DNA of 64,000 bases from Pseudomonas fluorescens. GTDB taxonomy: Bacteria > Pseudomonadota > Gammaproteobacteria > Pseudomonadales > Pseudomonadaceae. The position numbers and the translations under genes are program-made. The stretch is from assembly GCF_001902145.1 (NCBI RefSeq), contig NZ_MRST01000027.1, positions 106,519 through 170,518 on the forward strand, given 5' to 3'. The number at the start of each line of letters is the position of its first letter. The stretch's first letter is position 1. Below, piece by piece: positions 38,013-48,041 of this stretch. Under the pieces are notes generated by a model. It was not told where the DNA came from. It made no database searches and saw only the letters and a program-made list of their open reading frames with translations.

Positions 38013-39364
38013 CCCTGACTTCCTTCGGCCCGGCCAACCTGATCAAGCGTTCGGCCGAGACTCACCCGCTGACCTGGCGCCTGCGCGACGACGGCGAGCC
38101 GGTATGGCTCGACGAGTACCAGGCCAAGAACGGTTACGCGGCTGCGCGCAAAGCCTTCGCCGACATGGCCCAGGACGATATCGTCCAGACCGTTAAAGAC
38201 GCCGGCCTCAAGGGCCGCGGCGGCGCAGGCTTCCCCACCGGCGTGAAATGGGGCCTGATGCCCAAAGACGAATCCATCAACATCCGTTACCTGCTGTGCA
38301 ACGCGGATGAAATGGAGCCCAACACCTGGAAAGACCGCATGCTGATGGAGCAACTGCCCCATCTGCTGATCGAAGGCATGCTGATCAGTGCGCGTGCGCT
38401 CAAGACCTACCGTGGCTATATCTTCCTGCGTGGCGAGTACACCACCGCCGCCAAGCATCTGAACCGTGCCGTGGAAGAAGCCAAGGCCGCGGGCCTGTTG
38501 GGCAAGAATATCCTCGGTTCCGGCTTTGACTTCGAACTGTTCGTGCACACCGGGGCCGGGCGTTATATCTGCGGTGAAGAAACCGCACTGATCAACTCCC
38601 TCGAAGGCCGCCGCGCCAACCCGCGCTCCAAGCCGCCCTTCCCTGCCGCCGTGGGCGTATGGGGCAAGCCGACCTGCGTGAACAACGTCGAAACCCTGTG
38701 CAACGTGCCGGCAATCATCGCCGACGGCGTGGACTGGTATAAATCGTTGGCTCGCGAAGGCAGCGAAGACATGGGCACCAAGCTCATGGGCTTCTCCGGC
38801 AAGGTCAAGAACCCGGGCCTGTGGGAACTGCCGTTCGGCGTGACCGCTCGCGAGCTGTTCGAGGACTACGCCGGCGGCATGCGCGACGGCTACACCTTGA
38901 AAGCCTGGCAGCCAGGCGGCGCCGGTACTGGTTTCCTGCTGCCCGAGCACCTGGACGCACAGATGTATGCCGGCGGCATCGGCAAGGTGGGCACCCGGAT
39001 GGGTACTGGCCTGGCAATGGCGGTGGACAACACGGTGAACATGGTTTCGTTGCTGCGCAACATGGAGCAGTTCTTTGCCCGCGAGTCCTGCGGGTTCTGC
39101 ACCCCATGCCGCGACGGTTTGCCGTGGAGCGTCAAGCTGCTGATGGCCCTGGAAAATGGCGAAGGCCGCGAGGGTGACATCGAAACCCTGCTGGGCCTGG
39201 TCGGTTTCCTCGGCCCAGGCAAGACCTTCTGTGCTCACGCACCGGGCGCCGTGGAACCATTGGGCAGCGCAATCAAATACTTCCGCTCGGAGTTCGAAGC
39301 CGGCATCGCGCCCACCAGCGCCGCCGTCCCGCCTCTGGCGAAGCCGATCGTAGTCGGCGCGTAA
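38009..39364 (+). CDS. nuoF: NADH-quinone oxidoreductase subunit F
   Basis: A 451-residue NADH-oxidising subunit with FMN and [4Fe-4S] cluster N3. The NADH/FMN-binding glycine-rich KGRGGAGFPTGVKW is near residues 69-82, and the N3 ligands are in ESCGFCTPCRDG plus the later Cys of TFCAHAPGAVEP. It starts in an ATGA overlap with nuoE. A strong hairpin follows within the 135-base gap to nuoG. Confidence 0.97.
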   Translation: MTLTSFGPANLIKRSAETHPLTWRLRDDGEPVWLDEYQAKNGYAAARKAFADMAQDDIVQTVKDAGLKGRGGAGFPTGVKWGLMPKDESINIRYLLCNADEMEPNTWKDRMLMEQLPHLLIEGMLISARALKTYRGYIFLRGEYTTAAKHLNRAVEEAKAAGLLGKNILGSGFDFELFVHTGAGRYICGEETALINSLEGRRANPRSKPPFPAAVGVWGKPTCVNNVETLCNVPAIIADGVDWYKSLAREGSEDMGTKLMGFSGKVKNPGLWELPFGVTARELFEDYAGGMRDGYTLKAWQPGGAGTGFLLPEHLDAQMYAGGIGKVGTRMGTGLAMAVDNTVNMVSLLRNMEQFFARESCGFCTPCRDGLPWSVKLLMALENGEGREGDIETLLGLVGFLGPGKTFCAHAPGAVEPLGSAIKYFRSEFEAGIAPTSAAVPPLAKPIVVGA

Positions 39365-39372
39365 CACTTAAA

Positions 39373-39400
39373 CAGGCGAAGGGTCCGTGCCCTTCGCCTG
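39373..39400 (+). other. Perfect 11-bp hairpin between nuoF and nuoG
   Basis: CAGGCGAAGGG (39373-39383) and CCCTTCGCCTG (39390-39400) pair perfectly around TCCGTG, 9 bases after the nuoF stop and 100 bases before nuoG. No T-run follows, so it is probably a processing or stabilising element rather than a terminator. Confidence 0.6.
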
Positions 39401-39499
39401 CTCATGTGCTGACGCCTTCAAGGCTGTGTAGATGCACATGAATAACAAGATTCCATTAGCCACGCCCGCTGACAACGGGCCAACGAAGAACTTTGAACC

Positions 39500-42214
39500 A
39501 TGGCCACTATCCACGTAGACGGCAAAGCGCTCGAAGTCGATGGGGCGGACAACCTGTTACAGGCGTGTCTGTCACTCGGCCTCGACATCCCGTATTTCTG
39601 CTGGCACCCCGCGCTTGGTAGCGTCGGTGCCTGTCGCCAGTGTGCGGTCAAGCAATACACCGACGAGAACGACACCCGTGGTCGTATCGTCATGTCCTGC
39701 ATGACTCCAGCCACCGACAACACCTGGATCTCCATCGACGATGAAGAATCCAAGGCGTTCCGCGCCAGCGTTGTCGAATGGCTGATGACCAACCACCCCC
39801 ACGACTGCCCGGTCTGTGAGGAAGGCGGTCACTGCCACCTGCAAGACATGACGGTGATGACTGGCCACAACGAGCGCCGTTATCGCTTCACCAAACGTAC
39901 CCACCAGAACCAGGACCTCGGCCCGTTCATTTCCCATGAAATGAACCGCTGCATCGCCTGCTACCGCTGTGTACGCTTCTATAAGGACTACGCCGGCGGC
40001 ACCGACCTGGGCGTCTTTGGCGCCCACGACAACGTGTACTTCGGTCGCGTTGAAGACGGCGTACTGGAGAGCGAGTTCTCCGGCAACCTCACCGAGGTCT
40101 GCCCGACCGGCGTGTTCACCGACAAGACCCACTCCGAGCGCTACAACCGTAAGTGGGACATGCAATTTGCGCCGAGCATCTGCCATGGCTGCTCCAGCGG
40201 TTGCAACATCTCCCCGGGCGAGCGCTACGGCGAACTGCGTCGTATCGAAAACCGCTTCAACGGTTCGGTCAACCAGTACTTCCTGTGCGACCGTGGCCGT
40301 TTCGGCTACGGCTACGTCAACCGCGAAGACCGCCCACGCCAGCCCCTGCTGGCCGATGGCGCCAAGCTGAGCCTGGACGCCGCGCTGGATAAAGCCGCCG
40401 ACCTGTTGCGTGGCCGCAATATCGTGGGTATCGGTTCGCCACGCGCCAGCCTCGAAAGCAACTTCGCCTTGCGCGAGCTGGTGGGTGCCGAGCACTTCTA
40501 CTGCGGTATCGAAGCCGGCGAGCTGGAGCGCATCCGCCTGGTCCTGCAAGTGCTGAACGACAGCCCGCTGCCGGTTCCGAACATGCGCGACATCGAAGAC
40601 CACGATGCGATCTTCGTGCTCGGTGAAGACCTGACCCAGACCGCCGCGCGTATCGCGCTGTCCCTGCGTCAATCGGTCAAAGGCAAGGCCGAAGAAATGG
40701 CCGACGCCATGCGCGTACAGCCGTGGCTCGACGCTGCAGTGAAGAACATCGGCCAGCACGCGCTGAACCCGCTGTTTATCGCTTCCCTGGCTGAAACCAA
40801 GCTCGACGACATCGCCGAAGAATGCGTGCACGCTGCGCCGGACGACCTGGCCCGCCTCGGTTTCGCCGTGGCCCACGCCCTCGACGCCAGCGCACCAGCC
40901 GTTGAAGGCCTGGACGCTGAAGCTGTCGAGTTGGCCCAGCGCATTGCCGACGCCTTGCTGGCTGCCAAGCGCCCGCTGATCATTGCCGGTACCTCGTTGG
41001 GTTCCAAGGCACTGATCGAAGCCGCCGCCAACATCGCCAAAGCCCTGAAACTGCGCGACAAAAATGGCTCCATCAGCCTGGTGGTGCCGGAAGCCAACAG
41101 CCTGGGCCTGGCCATGCTTGGCGGCGAGTCCGTGGACGCTGCGCTGCAAGCCGTGACCGAAGGCCGTGCCGACGCCATCGTGGTGCTGGAAAACGACCTG
41201 TACACCCGCACCGCTGCGGCCAAGGTTGACGCTGCGCTCAACGCCGCCAAGGTGCTGATCGTCGCCGACCACCAGAAGACCGCCACCAGCGACCGCGCCG
41301 ACCTGGTGCTGCCAGCCGCCACCTTCGCCGAGGGCGACGGTACTCTGGTCAGCCAGGAAGGCCGCGCCCAGCGCTTCTTCCAGGTGTTCGATCCGAAGTA
41401 CATGGACGCCAGCATCCTGGTGCACGAAGGCTGGCGCTGGCTGCATGCCCTGCGCGCCACCCTGCTGAACCAGCCGATCGACTGGACCCAGCTCGACCAC
41501 GTGACCGCTGCCACCGCCGCCAGCGCACCGCAGCTTGCTCGTATTGTCGATGCCGCGCCGTCTGCCGCGTTCCGTATCAAGGGCCTGAAACTGGCGCGTG
41601 AGCCGCTGCGCTACTCCGGTCGTACCGCCATGCGTGCTGATATCAGCGTGCACGAGCCGCGTACCCCGCAAGACAACGACACCGCGTTTGCCTTTTCCAT
41701 GGAAGGTTATTCGGGTTCGGCCGAACCGCGTCAGCAGGTGCCGTTTGCCTGGTCGCCGGGCTGGAACTCGCCGCAAGCCTGGAACAAGTTCCAGGACGAA
41801 GTCGGTGGTCACATCCGCGCGGGCGACCCGGGCACCCGCCTGATCGAAACCAGCGGTGACTCGCTGAACTGGTTCGCTGCGGTACCGCGTCCGTTCAACC
41901 CGGCGCCAGGTACCTGGCAGGTCGTGCCGTTCTTCCACCTGTTCGGCAGCGAAGAAACTTCTTCCAAGGCCGCGCCGGTTCAAGAGCGCATTCCTGCCGC
42001 CTACGTGTCCGTCGCCAAGTCCGAAGCCGACCGCCTGGGCGTCAACGACGGTGCGCTGCTCAGCCTCAACGTGGCCGGCCAGACCCTGCGCCTGCCGCTG
42101 CGTATCAACGATGAGTTGGGTGCCGGCCTGGTTGCACTGCCTAAAGGCATCGCCGGTATTCCGCCTGCCATTTTCGGCAAAACCGTTGACGGTCTGCAGG
42201 AGGCAGCGCAATGA
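39500..42214 (+). CDS. nuoG: NADH-quinone oxidoreductase subunit G
   Basis: A 904-residue iron-sulfur and molybdopterin-oxidoreductase-like subunit. Cluster sites appear in order: N1b (YFCWHPALGSVGACRQC), N5 (HPHDCPVCEEGGHC), N4 (CIACYRCVRFYKDY) and N7 (ICHGCSSGCNISPGE). N7 is kept, as in E. coli. The large C-terminal region resembles formate dehydrogenase without a cofactor role. It overlaps nuoH by 4 bases. Confidence 0.97.
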   Translation: MATIHVDGKALEVDGADNLLQACLSLGLDIPYFCWHPALGSVGACRQCAVKQYTDENDTRGRIVMSCMTPATDNTWISIDDEESKAFRASVVEWLMTNHPHDCPVCEEGGHCHLQDMTVMTGHNERRYRFTKRTHQNQDLGPFISHEMNRCIACYRCVRFYKDYAGGTDLGVFGAHDNVYFGRVEDGVLESEFSGNLTEVCPTGVFTDKTHSERYNRKWDMQFAPSICHGCSSGCNISPGERYGELRRIENRFNGSVNQYFLCDRGRFGYGYVNREDRPRQPLLADGAKLSLDAALDKAADLLRGRNIVGIGSPRASLESNFALRELVGAEHFYCGIEAGELERIRLVLQVLNDSPLPVPNMRDIEDHDAIFVLGEDLTQTAARIALSLRQSVKGKAEEMADAMRVQPWLDAAVKNIGQHALNPLFIASLAETKLDDIAEECVHAAPDDLARLGFAVAHALDASAPAVEGLDAEAVELAQRIADALLAAKRPLIIAGTSLGSKALIEAAANIAKALKLRDKNGSISLVVPEANSLGLAMLGGESVDAALQAVTEGRADAIVVLENDLYTRTAAAKVDAALNAAKVLIVADHQKTATSDRADLVLPAATFAEGDGTLVSQEGRAQRFFQVFDPKYMDASILVHEGWRWLHALRATLLNQPIDWTQLDHVTAATAASAPQLARIVDAAPSAAFRIKGLKLAREPLRYSGRTAMRADISVHEPRTPQDNDTAFAFSMEGYSGSAEPRQQVPFAWSPGWNSPQAWNKFQDEVGGHIRAGDPGTRLIETSGDSLNWFAAVPRPFNPAPGTWQVVPFFHLFGSEETSSKAAPVQERIPAAYVSVAKSEADRLGVNDGALLSLNVAGQTLRLPLRINDELGAGLVALPKGIAGIPPAIFGKTVDGLQEAAQ

Positions 42215-43218
42215 CTTGGTTCACGCCGGAAGTAATTGACGTGATCATCTCGGTGGTCAAGGCCATCGTGATCCTGTTGGCCGTGGTCGTCGCGGGCGCC
42301 CTGCTCAGCTTCGTCGAACGTCGCCTGCTGGGCTGGTGGCAGGACCGTTACGGTCCGAACCGCGTTGGCCCGTTCGGCATGTTCCAGATTGCCGCCGACA
42401 TGCTGAAAATGTTCTTCAAGGAAGACTGGACCCCGCCGTTTGCCGACAAGGTGATCTTCACCCTGGCACCGGTGGTAGCCATGAGCGCCTTGCTGATCGC
42501 CTTCGCGATCATCCCGATCACCCCGACCTGGGGCGTGGCGGACCTGAACATCGGCTTGCTGTTCTTCTTCGCCATGGCCGGTTTGTCGGTCTACGCGGTG
42601 CTGTTCGCCGGCTGGGCCAGTAACAACAAGTTCGCCCTGCTGGGCAGCTTGCGTGCCTCGGCGCAAACCGTATCCTATGAAGTGTTCATGGGGTTGGCAC
42701 TGATGGGCATCGTGGTGCAGGTTGGCTCGTTCAACATGCGCGATATCGTCGAGTACCAGGCACAGAACCTGTGGTTCATCATTCCGCAGTTCTTTGGCTT
42801 CTGTACCTTCTTCATCGCTGGCGTGGCCGTGACTCACCGTCACCCCTTCGACCAGCCGGAAGCGGAACAGGAACTGGCCGACGGTTACCACATTGAATAT
42901 GCCGGCATGAAATGGGGCATGTTCTTCGTTGGTGAGTACATCGGCATCATCTTGATCTCGGCCCTGCTGGTCACGCTGTTCTTCGGCGGCTGGCATGGTC
43001 CGTTTGGCATCCTGCCGCAGTTGGCCTTCTTCTGGTTCTTCTTGAAGACCGCGTTCTTCATCATGCTGTTCATCCTGCTGCGCGCCTCGATTCCGCGCCC
43101 GCGCTATGACCAGGTGATGGATTTCAGCTGGAGATTCTGCCTGCCGCTGACCCTGATCAATTTGCTGGTGACGGCTGCCGTCGTGTTGTTGAACACGCCA
43201 GCTGCCGCGGTTCAGTGA
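42211..43218 (+). CDS. nuoH: NADH-quinone oxidoreductase subunit H
   Basis: A 335-residue membrane subunit, about eight helices, at the junction of the arms; it lines the quinone tunnel. Conserved blocks are ERRLLGWWQDRYGPNRVGPFG and the acidic loop HPFDQPEAEQELADGYHIEY. The start is in an ATGA overlap with nuoG, 11 bases separate it from nuoI. Confidence 0.97.
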   Translation: MTWFTPEVIDVIISVVKAIVILLAVVVAGALLSFVERRLLGWWQDRYGPNRVGPFGMFQIAADMLKMFFKEDWTPPFADKVIFTLAPVVAMSALLIAFAIIPITPTWGVADLNIGLLFFFAMAGLSVYAVLFAGWASNNKFALLGSLRASAQTVSYEVFMGLALMGIVVQVGSFNMRDIVEYQAQNLWFIIPQFFGFCTFFIAGVAVTHRHPFDQPEAEQELADGYHIEYAGMKWGMFFVGEYIGIILISALLVTLFFGGWHGPFGILPQLAFFWFFLKTAFFIMLFILLRASIPRPRYDQVMDFSWRFCLPLTLINLLVTAAVVLLNTPAAAVQ

Positions 43219-43229
43219 GGATTTGACCC

Positions 43230-43778
43230 ATGTTCAAATATATTGGCGACATCGTTAAGGGTACCGGTACCCAGTTGCGAAGCCTGGTGATGGTGTTCGG
43301 TCACGGCTTTCGCAAACGCGACACCCTGCAATACCCCGAAGAAGCGGTGTACCTGCCGCCGCGCTATCGCGGCCGCATCGTACTGACCCGCGACCCCGAC
43401 GGCGAAGAGCGTTGCGTAGCCTGCAACCTGTGCGCCGTGGCGTGCCCGGTGGGTTGCATTTCCCTGCAGAAAGCTGAAACCGAAGACGGTCGCTGGTACC
43501 CGGACTTCTTCCGCATCAACTTCTCGCGCTGCATTTTCTGCGGCCTCTGCGAGGAAGCTTGCCCGACCACCGCGATCCAGCTCACACCGGATTTCGAGAT
43601 GGCCGAGTTCAAACGTCAGGACCTGGTGTACGAGAAAGAAGATCTTTTGATCTCTGGTCCCGGTAAAAACCCTGATTACAACTTCTATCGTGTTGCGGGT
43701 ATGGCCGTTGCCGGTAAGCCGAAAGGCGCCGCACAAAACGAAGCCGAGCCGATCAACGTGAAGAGCTTGCTGCCTTAA
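43230..43778 (+). CDS. nuoI: NADH-quinone oxidoreductase subunit I
   Basis: A 182-residue ferredoxin-like subunit with clusters N6a and N6b. Two CxxCxxCxxxC motifs are visible: CVACNLCAVACP and CIFCGLCEEACP. It passes electrons from NuoG to NuoB. Confidence 0.97.
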   Translation: MFKYIGDIVKGTGTQLRSLVMVFGHGFRKRDTLQYPEEAVYLPPRYRGRIVLTRDPDGEERCVACNLCAVACPVGCISLQKAETEDGRWYPDFFRINFSRCIFCGLCEEACPTTAIQLTPDFEMAEFKRQDLVYEKEDLLISGPGKNPDYNFYRVAGMAVAGKPKGAAQNEAEPINVKSLLP

Positions 43779-43787
43779 GGAAGAAAG

Positions 43788-44291
43788 ATGGAATTCGCTT
43801 TCTATTTCGCATCGGGTATTGCAGTGGTGTCCACGCTTCGCGTGATCACCAACACTAACCCCGTGCACGCCCTGCTCTACCTGATCATTTCGCTGATCGC
43901 CGTGGCCATGACCTTTTTCAGCCTCGGCGCACCGTTCGCCGGTGTACTGGAAGTGATCGCCTACGCCGGCGCCATCATGGTGCTGTTCGTGTTTGTGGTG
44001 ATGATGCTCAACCTGGGCCCGGCTTCGGTCGCCCAGGAGCGCGTCTGGCTCAAGCCCGGCATCTGGCTCGGCCCGGTTGTCCTCGCAGCCCTGCTGCTGG
44101 GTGAACTGCTGTATGTGCTGTTCGCTCATCAGAGCGGCCAGGCCATCGGCCACACCACCGTAGACGCGAAAGCCGTGGGCATCAGCCTGTTTGGCCCGTA
44201 CCTGCTGGTGGTCGAACTGGCTTCGATGCTGCTGCTCGCCGCAGCCATCACTGCCTTCCATCTGGGCCGCAACGAAGCCAAGGAGCAATGA
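43788..44291 (+). CDS. nuoJ: NADH-quinone oxidoreductase subunit J
   Basis: A 167-residue membrane subunit with five helices; the third helix (VLEVIAYAGAIMVLFVFVVM) carries the conserved pi-bulge region. GGAAGAAAG precedes the ATG. It ends 2 bases before the preferred nuoK start. Confidence 0.96.
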   Translation: MEFAFYFASGIAVVSTLRVITNTNPVHALLYLIISLIAVAMTFFSLGAPFAGVLEVIAYAGAIMVLFVFVVMMLNLGPASVAQERVWLKPGIWLGPVVLAALLLGELLYVLFAHQSGQAIGHTTVDAKAVGISLFGPYLLVVELASMLLLAAAITAFHLGRNEAKEQ

Positions 44292-44293
44292 CG

Positions 44294-44602
44294 ATGCCTG
44301 CTATCCCTTTGGAGCATGGTCTGGCGGTCGCCGGCATCCTGTTCTGCCTTGGCCTGGTCGGCCTGATGGTTCGCCGTAACATTCTGTTCGTGTTGATGAG
44401 CCTGGAAATCATGATGAACGCCGCAGCACTGGCGTTCATCGTGGCAGGCGCACGTTGGGGCCAGCCGGACGGGCAAGTGATGTTCATCCTGGTGATCAGC
44501 CTGGCAGCCGCCGAAGCCAGTATTGGCCTGGCGATCCTGCTGCAGCTGTATCGTCGCTTCCACACGCTTGATATCGACGCTGCCAGTGAGATGCGCGGAT
44601 GA
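44294..44602 (+). CDS. nuoK: NADH-quinone oxidoreductase subunit K
   Basis: A 102-residue three-helix membrane subunit with the conserved glutamates in LMSLEIMMNAAAL and in SLAAAEASIGLAI. Two ATGs are in frame. The one at 44294 is chosen because AGGAG lies 8 bases upstream; for the ATG at 44288 the gap is only 2 bases. It overlaps nuoL by 4 bases. Confidence 0.95.
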   Translation: MPAIPLEHGLAVAGILFCLGLVGLMVRRNILFVLMSLEIMMNAAALAFIVAGARWGQPDGQVMFILVISLAAAEASIGLAILLQLYRRFHTLDIDAASEMRG

Positions 44603-46452
44603 ACATGATCTTTCTGACTTTCGTATTCCCCCTGATCGGTTTCCTGCTGCTGTCGTTCTCTCGCGGGCGCTGGTCGGAAAACCTCTCGGCCCTGATCGGC
44701 GTGGGCTCCATCGGCCTGTCGGCCATCGTGGCCGCCTACGTCATCTGGCAATTCAACGTGGCACCGCCCGAAGGCGGTCACTACACCCTGGTGCTGTGGC
44801 AGTGGATGTCGGTAGAAGGCTTCAAGCCCAACTTCGCCCTCTACGTCGACGGCCTGTCGATCACCATGCTCGGCGTGGTAGTGGGCGTAGGCTTCCTGAT
44901 CCACCTGTTCGCGTCCTGGTACATGCGCGGTGAAGCGGGCTACTCGCGCTTCTTCTCGTACACCAACCTGTTTATCGCCAGCATGCTGTTCCTGGTGCTG
45001 GGCGATAACCTGTTGTTCCTGTACTTCGGCTGGGAAGGCGTGGGCCTGTGCTCGTACCTGTTGATCGGTTTCTACTACAGCAACCGCAACAACGGTAACG
45101 CAGCACTCAAGGCGTTTATCGTCACCCGCATCGGCGACGTGTTCATGGCCATCGGCCTGTTCATCCTGTTCCAACAGGTGGGCACGCTGAACATCCAGGA
45201 ACTGCTGGTACTGGCACCGCAGAAATTCCAGGTCGGCGACTTCTGGATCACCCTGGCCACCCTGATGCTGCTGGGCGGCGCCGTGGGTAAATCTGCGCAA
45301 CTGCCGCTGCAAACCTGGCTAGCGGATGCGATGGCCGGCCCTACCCCGGTATCGGCACTGATCCACGCCGCCACCATGGTGACCGCCGGTGTCTACCTGA
45401 TCGCCCGTACCCACGGCCTGTTCACCCTGGCGCCGGACATTCTGCACCTTGTAGGCATCGTTGGCGGCGTGACCCTGGTACTGGCCGGCTTCGCCGCGCT
45501 GGTGCAGACCGACATCAAGCGTATCCTCGCCTACTCGACCATGAGCCAGATCGGCTACATGTTCCTGGCCCTGGGCGTCGGCGCCTGGGACGCGGCGATC
45601 TTCCACCTGATGACCCACGCGTTCTTCAAGGCCCTGCTGTTCCTCGCCTCCGGTGCGGTGATCGTGGCCTGCCACCACGAGCAGAACATCTTCAAGATGG
45701 GCGGCCTGTGGAAGAAACTGCCACTGGCCTACGCCAGCTTCATCGTCGGTGGTGCCGCCCTGGCCGCCCTGCCGTTGGTGACCGCCGGTTTCTACTCCAA
45801 GGACGAAATCCTCTGGGAAGCCTTCGCCAGCGGTAACCAGAACCTGCTGTACGCAGGCCTGGTGGGTGCGTTCATGACCTCGCTGTACACCTTCCGCCTG
45901 ATCTTCATCACCTTCCACGGTGAAGCCAAGACCGAAGCGCACGCAGGCCACGGCATCTCCCACTGGCTGCCACTGTCGGTGCTGATCATCCTGTCGACCT
46001 TCATCGGCGCCATGATCACTCCACCACTGGCCGGTGTATTGCCAGAAAGCGTCGGCCATGCCGGCGGCGCAGACAAGCACAGCCTGGAAATCGCCTCGGG
46101 CGCCATTGCCATCGCCGGTATCCTGCTGGCAGCCCTGCTGTTCCTCGGCAAGCGTCGCTTCGTGACTGCCGTGGCCAACAGTGGCATCGGACGCTTCCTG
46201 TCGGCCTGGTGGTTCGCTGCCTGGGGCTTCGATTGGATCTACGACAAACTGTTCGTCAAACCTTACCTTGCGATCAGCCACGTGCTGCGCAAAGACCCGC
46301 TCGACCAGACCATCGGTTTGATCCCGCGTGCCGCCAAGGCCGGTCACACCGCCCTGAGCCGCAGCGAGACCGGCCAATTGCGTTGGTATGCAGCGTCCAT
46401 GGCCGTCGGTGCCGTGCTGGTGATCGGCGCCATCGTGGTGGTAGCGGTATGA
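44599..46452 (+). CDS. nuoL: NADH-quinone oxidoreductase subunit L
   Basis: A 617-residue Mrp-antiporter-like proton-pumping subunit. It has the key segment LYFGWEGVGLCSYLLIGFYY with the pumping Glu, and the LPLQTWLADAMAGPTPVSALIHAATMV block. The C-terminal long lateral helix and last transmembrane segment are present. It is followed by a 49-base gap. Confidence 0.97.
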   Translation: MNMIFLTFVFPLIGFLLLSFSRGRWSENLSALIGVGSIGLSAIVAAYVIWQFNVAPPEGGHYTLVLWQWMSVEGFKPNFALYVDGLSITMLGVVVGVGFLIHLFASWYMRGEAGYSRFFSYTNLFIASMLFLVLGDNLLFLYFGWEGVGLCSYLLIGFYYSNRNNGNAALKAFIVTRIGDVFMAIGLFILFQQVGTLNIQELLVLAPQKFQVGDFWITLATLMLLGGAVGKSAQLPLQTWLADAMAGPTPVSALIHAATMVTAGVYLIARTHGLFTLAPDILHLVGIVGGVTLVLAGFAALVQTDIKRILAYSTMSQIGYMFLALGVGAWDAAIFHLMTHAFFKALLFLASGAVIVACHHEQNIFKMGGLWKKLPLAYASFIVGGAALAALPLVTAGFYSKDEILWEAFASGNQNLLYAGLVGAFMTSLYTFRLIFITFHGEAKTEAHAGHGISHWLPLSVLIILSTFIGAMITPPLAGVLPESVGHAGGADKHSLEIASGAIAIAGILLAALLFLGKRRFVTAVANSGIGRFLSAWWFAAWGFDWIYDKLFVKPYLAISHVLRKDPLDQTIGLIPRAAKAGHTALSRSETGQLRWYAASMAVGAVLVIGAIVVVAV

Positions 46453-46501
46453 CTATGAACATTGCGTACTTTGCGAACTTGCAAAAGGAAACGAGCCCGT
46501 C

Positions 46502-48034
46502 ATGATTCTGCCCTGGCTAATCCTGATCCCCTTTATCGGCGGCCTGCTCTGCTGGATGGGTGAACGCTTCGGCGCCACCCTCCCCCGCTGGATTGCGTTG
46601 CTGACCATGTCCCTGGAACTCGCGCTCGGCCTCTGGCTGTGGGCCCATGGTGACTATTCATTCGCTCCGGCACCGGGTGTCGACCCCACCTTCGCGCTTG
46701 AATTCAAGCACGTGTGGATCCAGCGCTTCGGCATCAACGTGCACCTGGCCCTCGACGGCCTGTCGCTGTTGATGATCCTGCTGACCGGCCTGCTGGGTAT
46801 CCTCTCGGTACTCTGCTCCTGGAAAGAGATCCAGCGTCACGTGGGCTTCTTCCATCTGAACCTGATGTGGATTTTGGGCGGTGTTGTCGGCGTGTTCCTG
46901 GCGCTGGACCTGTTCATGTTCTTCTTCTTCTGGGAAATGATGCTGGTGCCGATGTACTTCCTCATCGCGCTCTGGGGTCACAGTTCTTCGGACGGCAAGA
47001 AAACCCGGATCTACGCGGCGACCAAGTTCTTCATCTTCACCCAGGCTTCCGGCCTGATCATGTTGGTGGCGATCCTGGGCCTGGTACTGGTCAACTTCAA
47101 CAACACCGGCGTGATTACCTTCAACTACGCCGACCTGTTGAAAACCAAGATGTCGCTGACCACCGAGTACGTGCTGATGCTGGGCTTCTTCATCGCCTTC
47201 GCGGTGAAGCTGCCGGTGGTGCCGTTCCACTCCTGGTTGCCTGACGCGCACGCCCAGGCGCCGACTGCCGGTTCCGTGGACCTGGCCGGTATCCTGTTGA
47301 AGACGGCGGCCTACGGCCTGCTGCGTTTCGCCCTGCCGCTGTTCCCGAATGCCTCGGCCGAGTTCGCGCCGATCGCCATGACCCTGGGTCTGATCGGGAT
47401 CTTCTACGGTGCGTTCCTGGCCTTTGCGCAAACCGACATCAAGCGCCTGATTGCCTTCTCGTCCGTTTCCCACATGGGTTTCGTACTGATCGGCATCTAC
47501 TCCGGCAGCCAGCTGGCGCTGCAAGGCGCGGTGATCCAGATGTTGGCCCACGGTGTTTCGGCCGCTGCCCTCTTTATCCTGAGTGGCCAGCTGTACGAGC
47601 GCCTGCACACCCGTGACATGCGTGAGATGGGTGGCGTGTGGTCGCGCATTGCGTACCTGCCGGCGATCAGCCTGTTCTTCGCGGCCGCGTCCCTGGGCTT
47701 GCCGGGTACCGGTAACTTCATCGGCGAGTTCCTGATCCTGATGGGGGCCTTTGTGCAGACGCCGTGGATCAGCGCCATTGCTACCTCCGGCCTGGTGTTC
47801 GGTTCGGTCTACTCGCTGATCATGATCCACCGCGCCTACTTCGGCCCGGCCAAGTCCGACACCGTCCTGCAAGGGATGGATGCGCGCGAACTGATCATGG
47901 TGCTCGGCCTTGCGGTACTGCTGATCTTCATCGGCGTGTACCCGCAACCGTTCCTGGACACTTCTGCCGCAACGATGCATGGCGTGCAGCAGTGGTTCGG
48001 CACCGCCTTCTCTCAACTCGCTTCGGCCCGGTAA
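46502..48034 (+). CDS. nuoM: NADH-quinone oxidoreductase subunit M
   Basis: A 510-residue antiporter-like pump subunit. It has FFFFWEMMLVPMYFLIALWG with the conserved Glu and VVPFHSWLPDAHAQAPTAGS with the channel Lys/His region. It starts 49 bases after nuoL and ends 7 bases before nuoN. Confidence 0.97.
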   Translation: MILPWLILIPFIGGLLCWMGERFGATLPRWIALLTMSLELALGLWLWAHGDYSFAPAPGVDPTFALEFKHVWIQRFGINVHLALDGLSLLMILLTGLLGILSVLCSWKEIQRHVGFFHLNLMWILGGVVGVFLALDLFMFFFFWEMMLVPMYFLIALWGHSSSDGKKTRIYAATKFFIFTQASGLIMLVAILGLVLVNFNNTGVITFNYADLLKTKMSLTTEYVLMLGFFIAFAVKLPVVPFHSWLPDAHAQAPTAGSVDLAGILLKTAAYGLLRFALPLFPNASAEFAPIAMTLGLIGIFYGAFLAFAQTDIKRLIAFSSVSHMGFVLIGIYSGSQLALQGAVIQMLAHGVSAAALFILSGQLYERLHTRDMREMGGVWSRIAYLPAISLFFAAASLGLPGTGNFIGEFLILMGAFVQTPWISAIATSGLVFGSVYSLIMIHRAYFGPAKSDTVLQGMDARELIMVLGLAVLLIFIGVYPQPFLDTSAATMHGVQQWFGTAFSQLASAR

Positions 48035-48041
48035 GAGCGCT

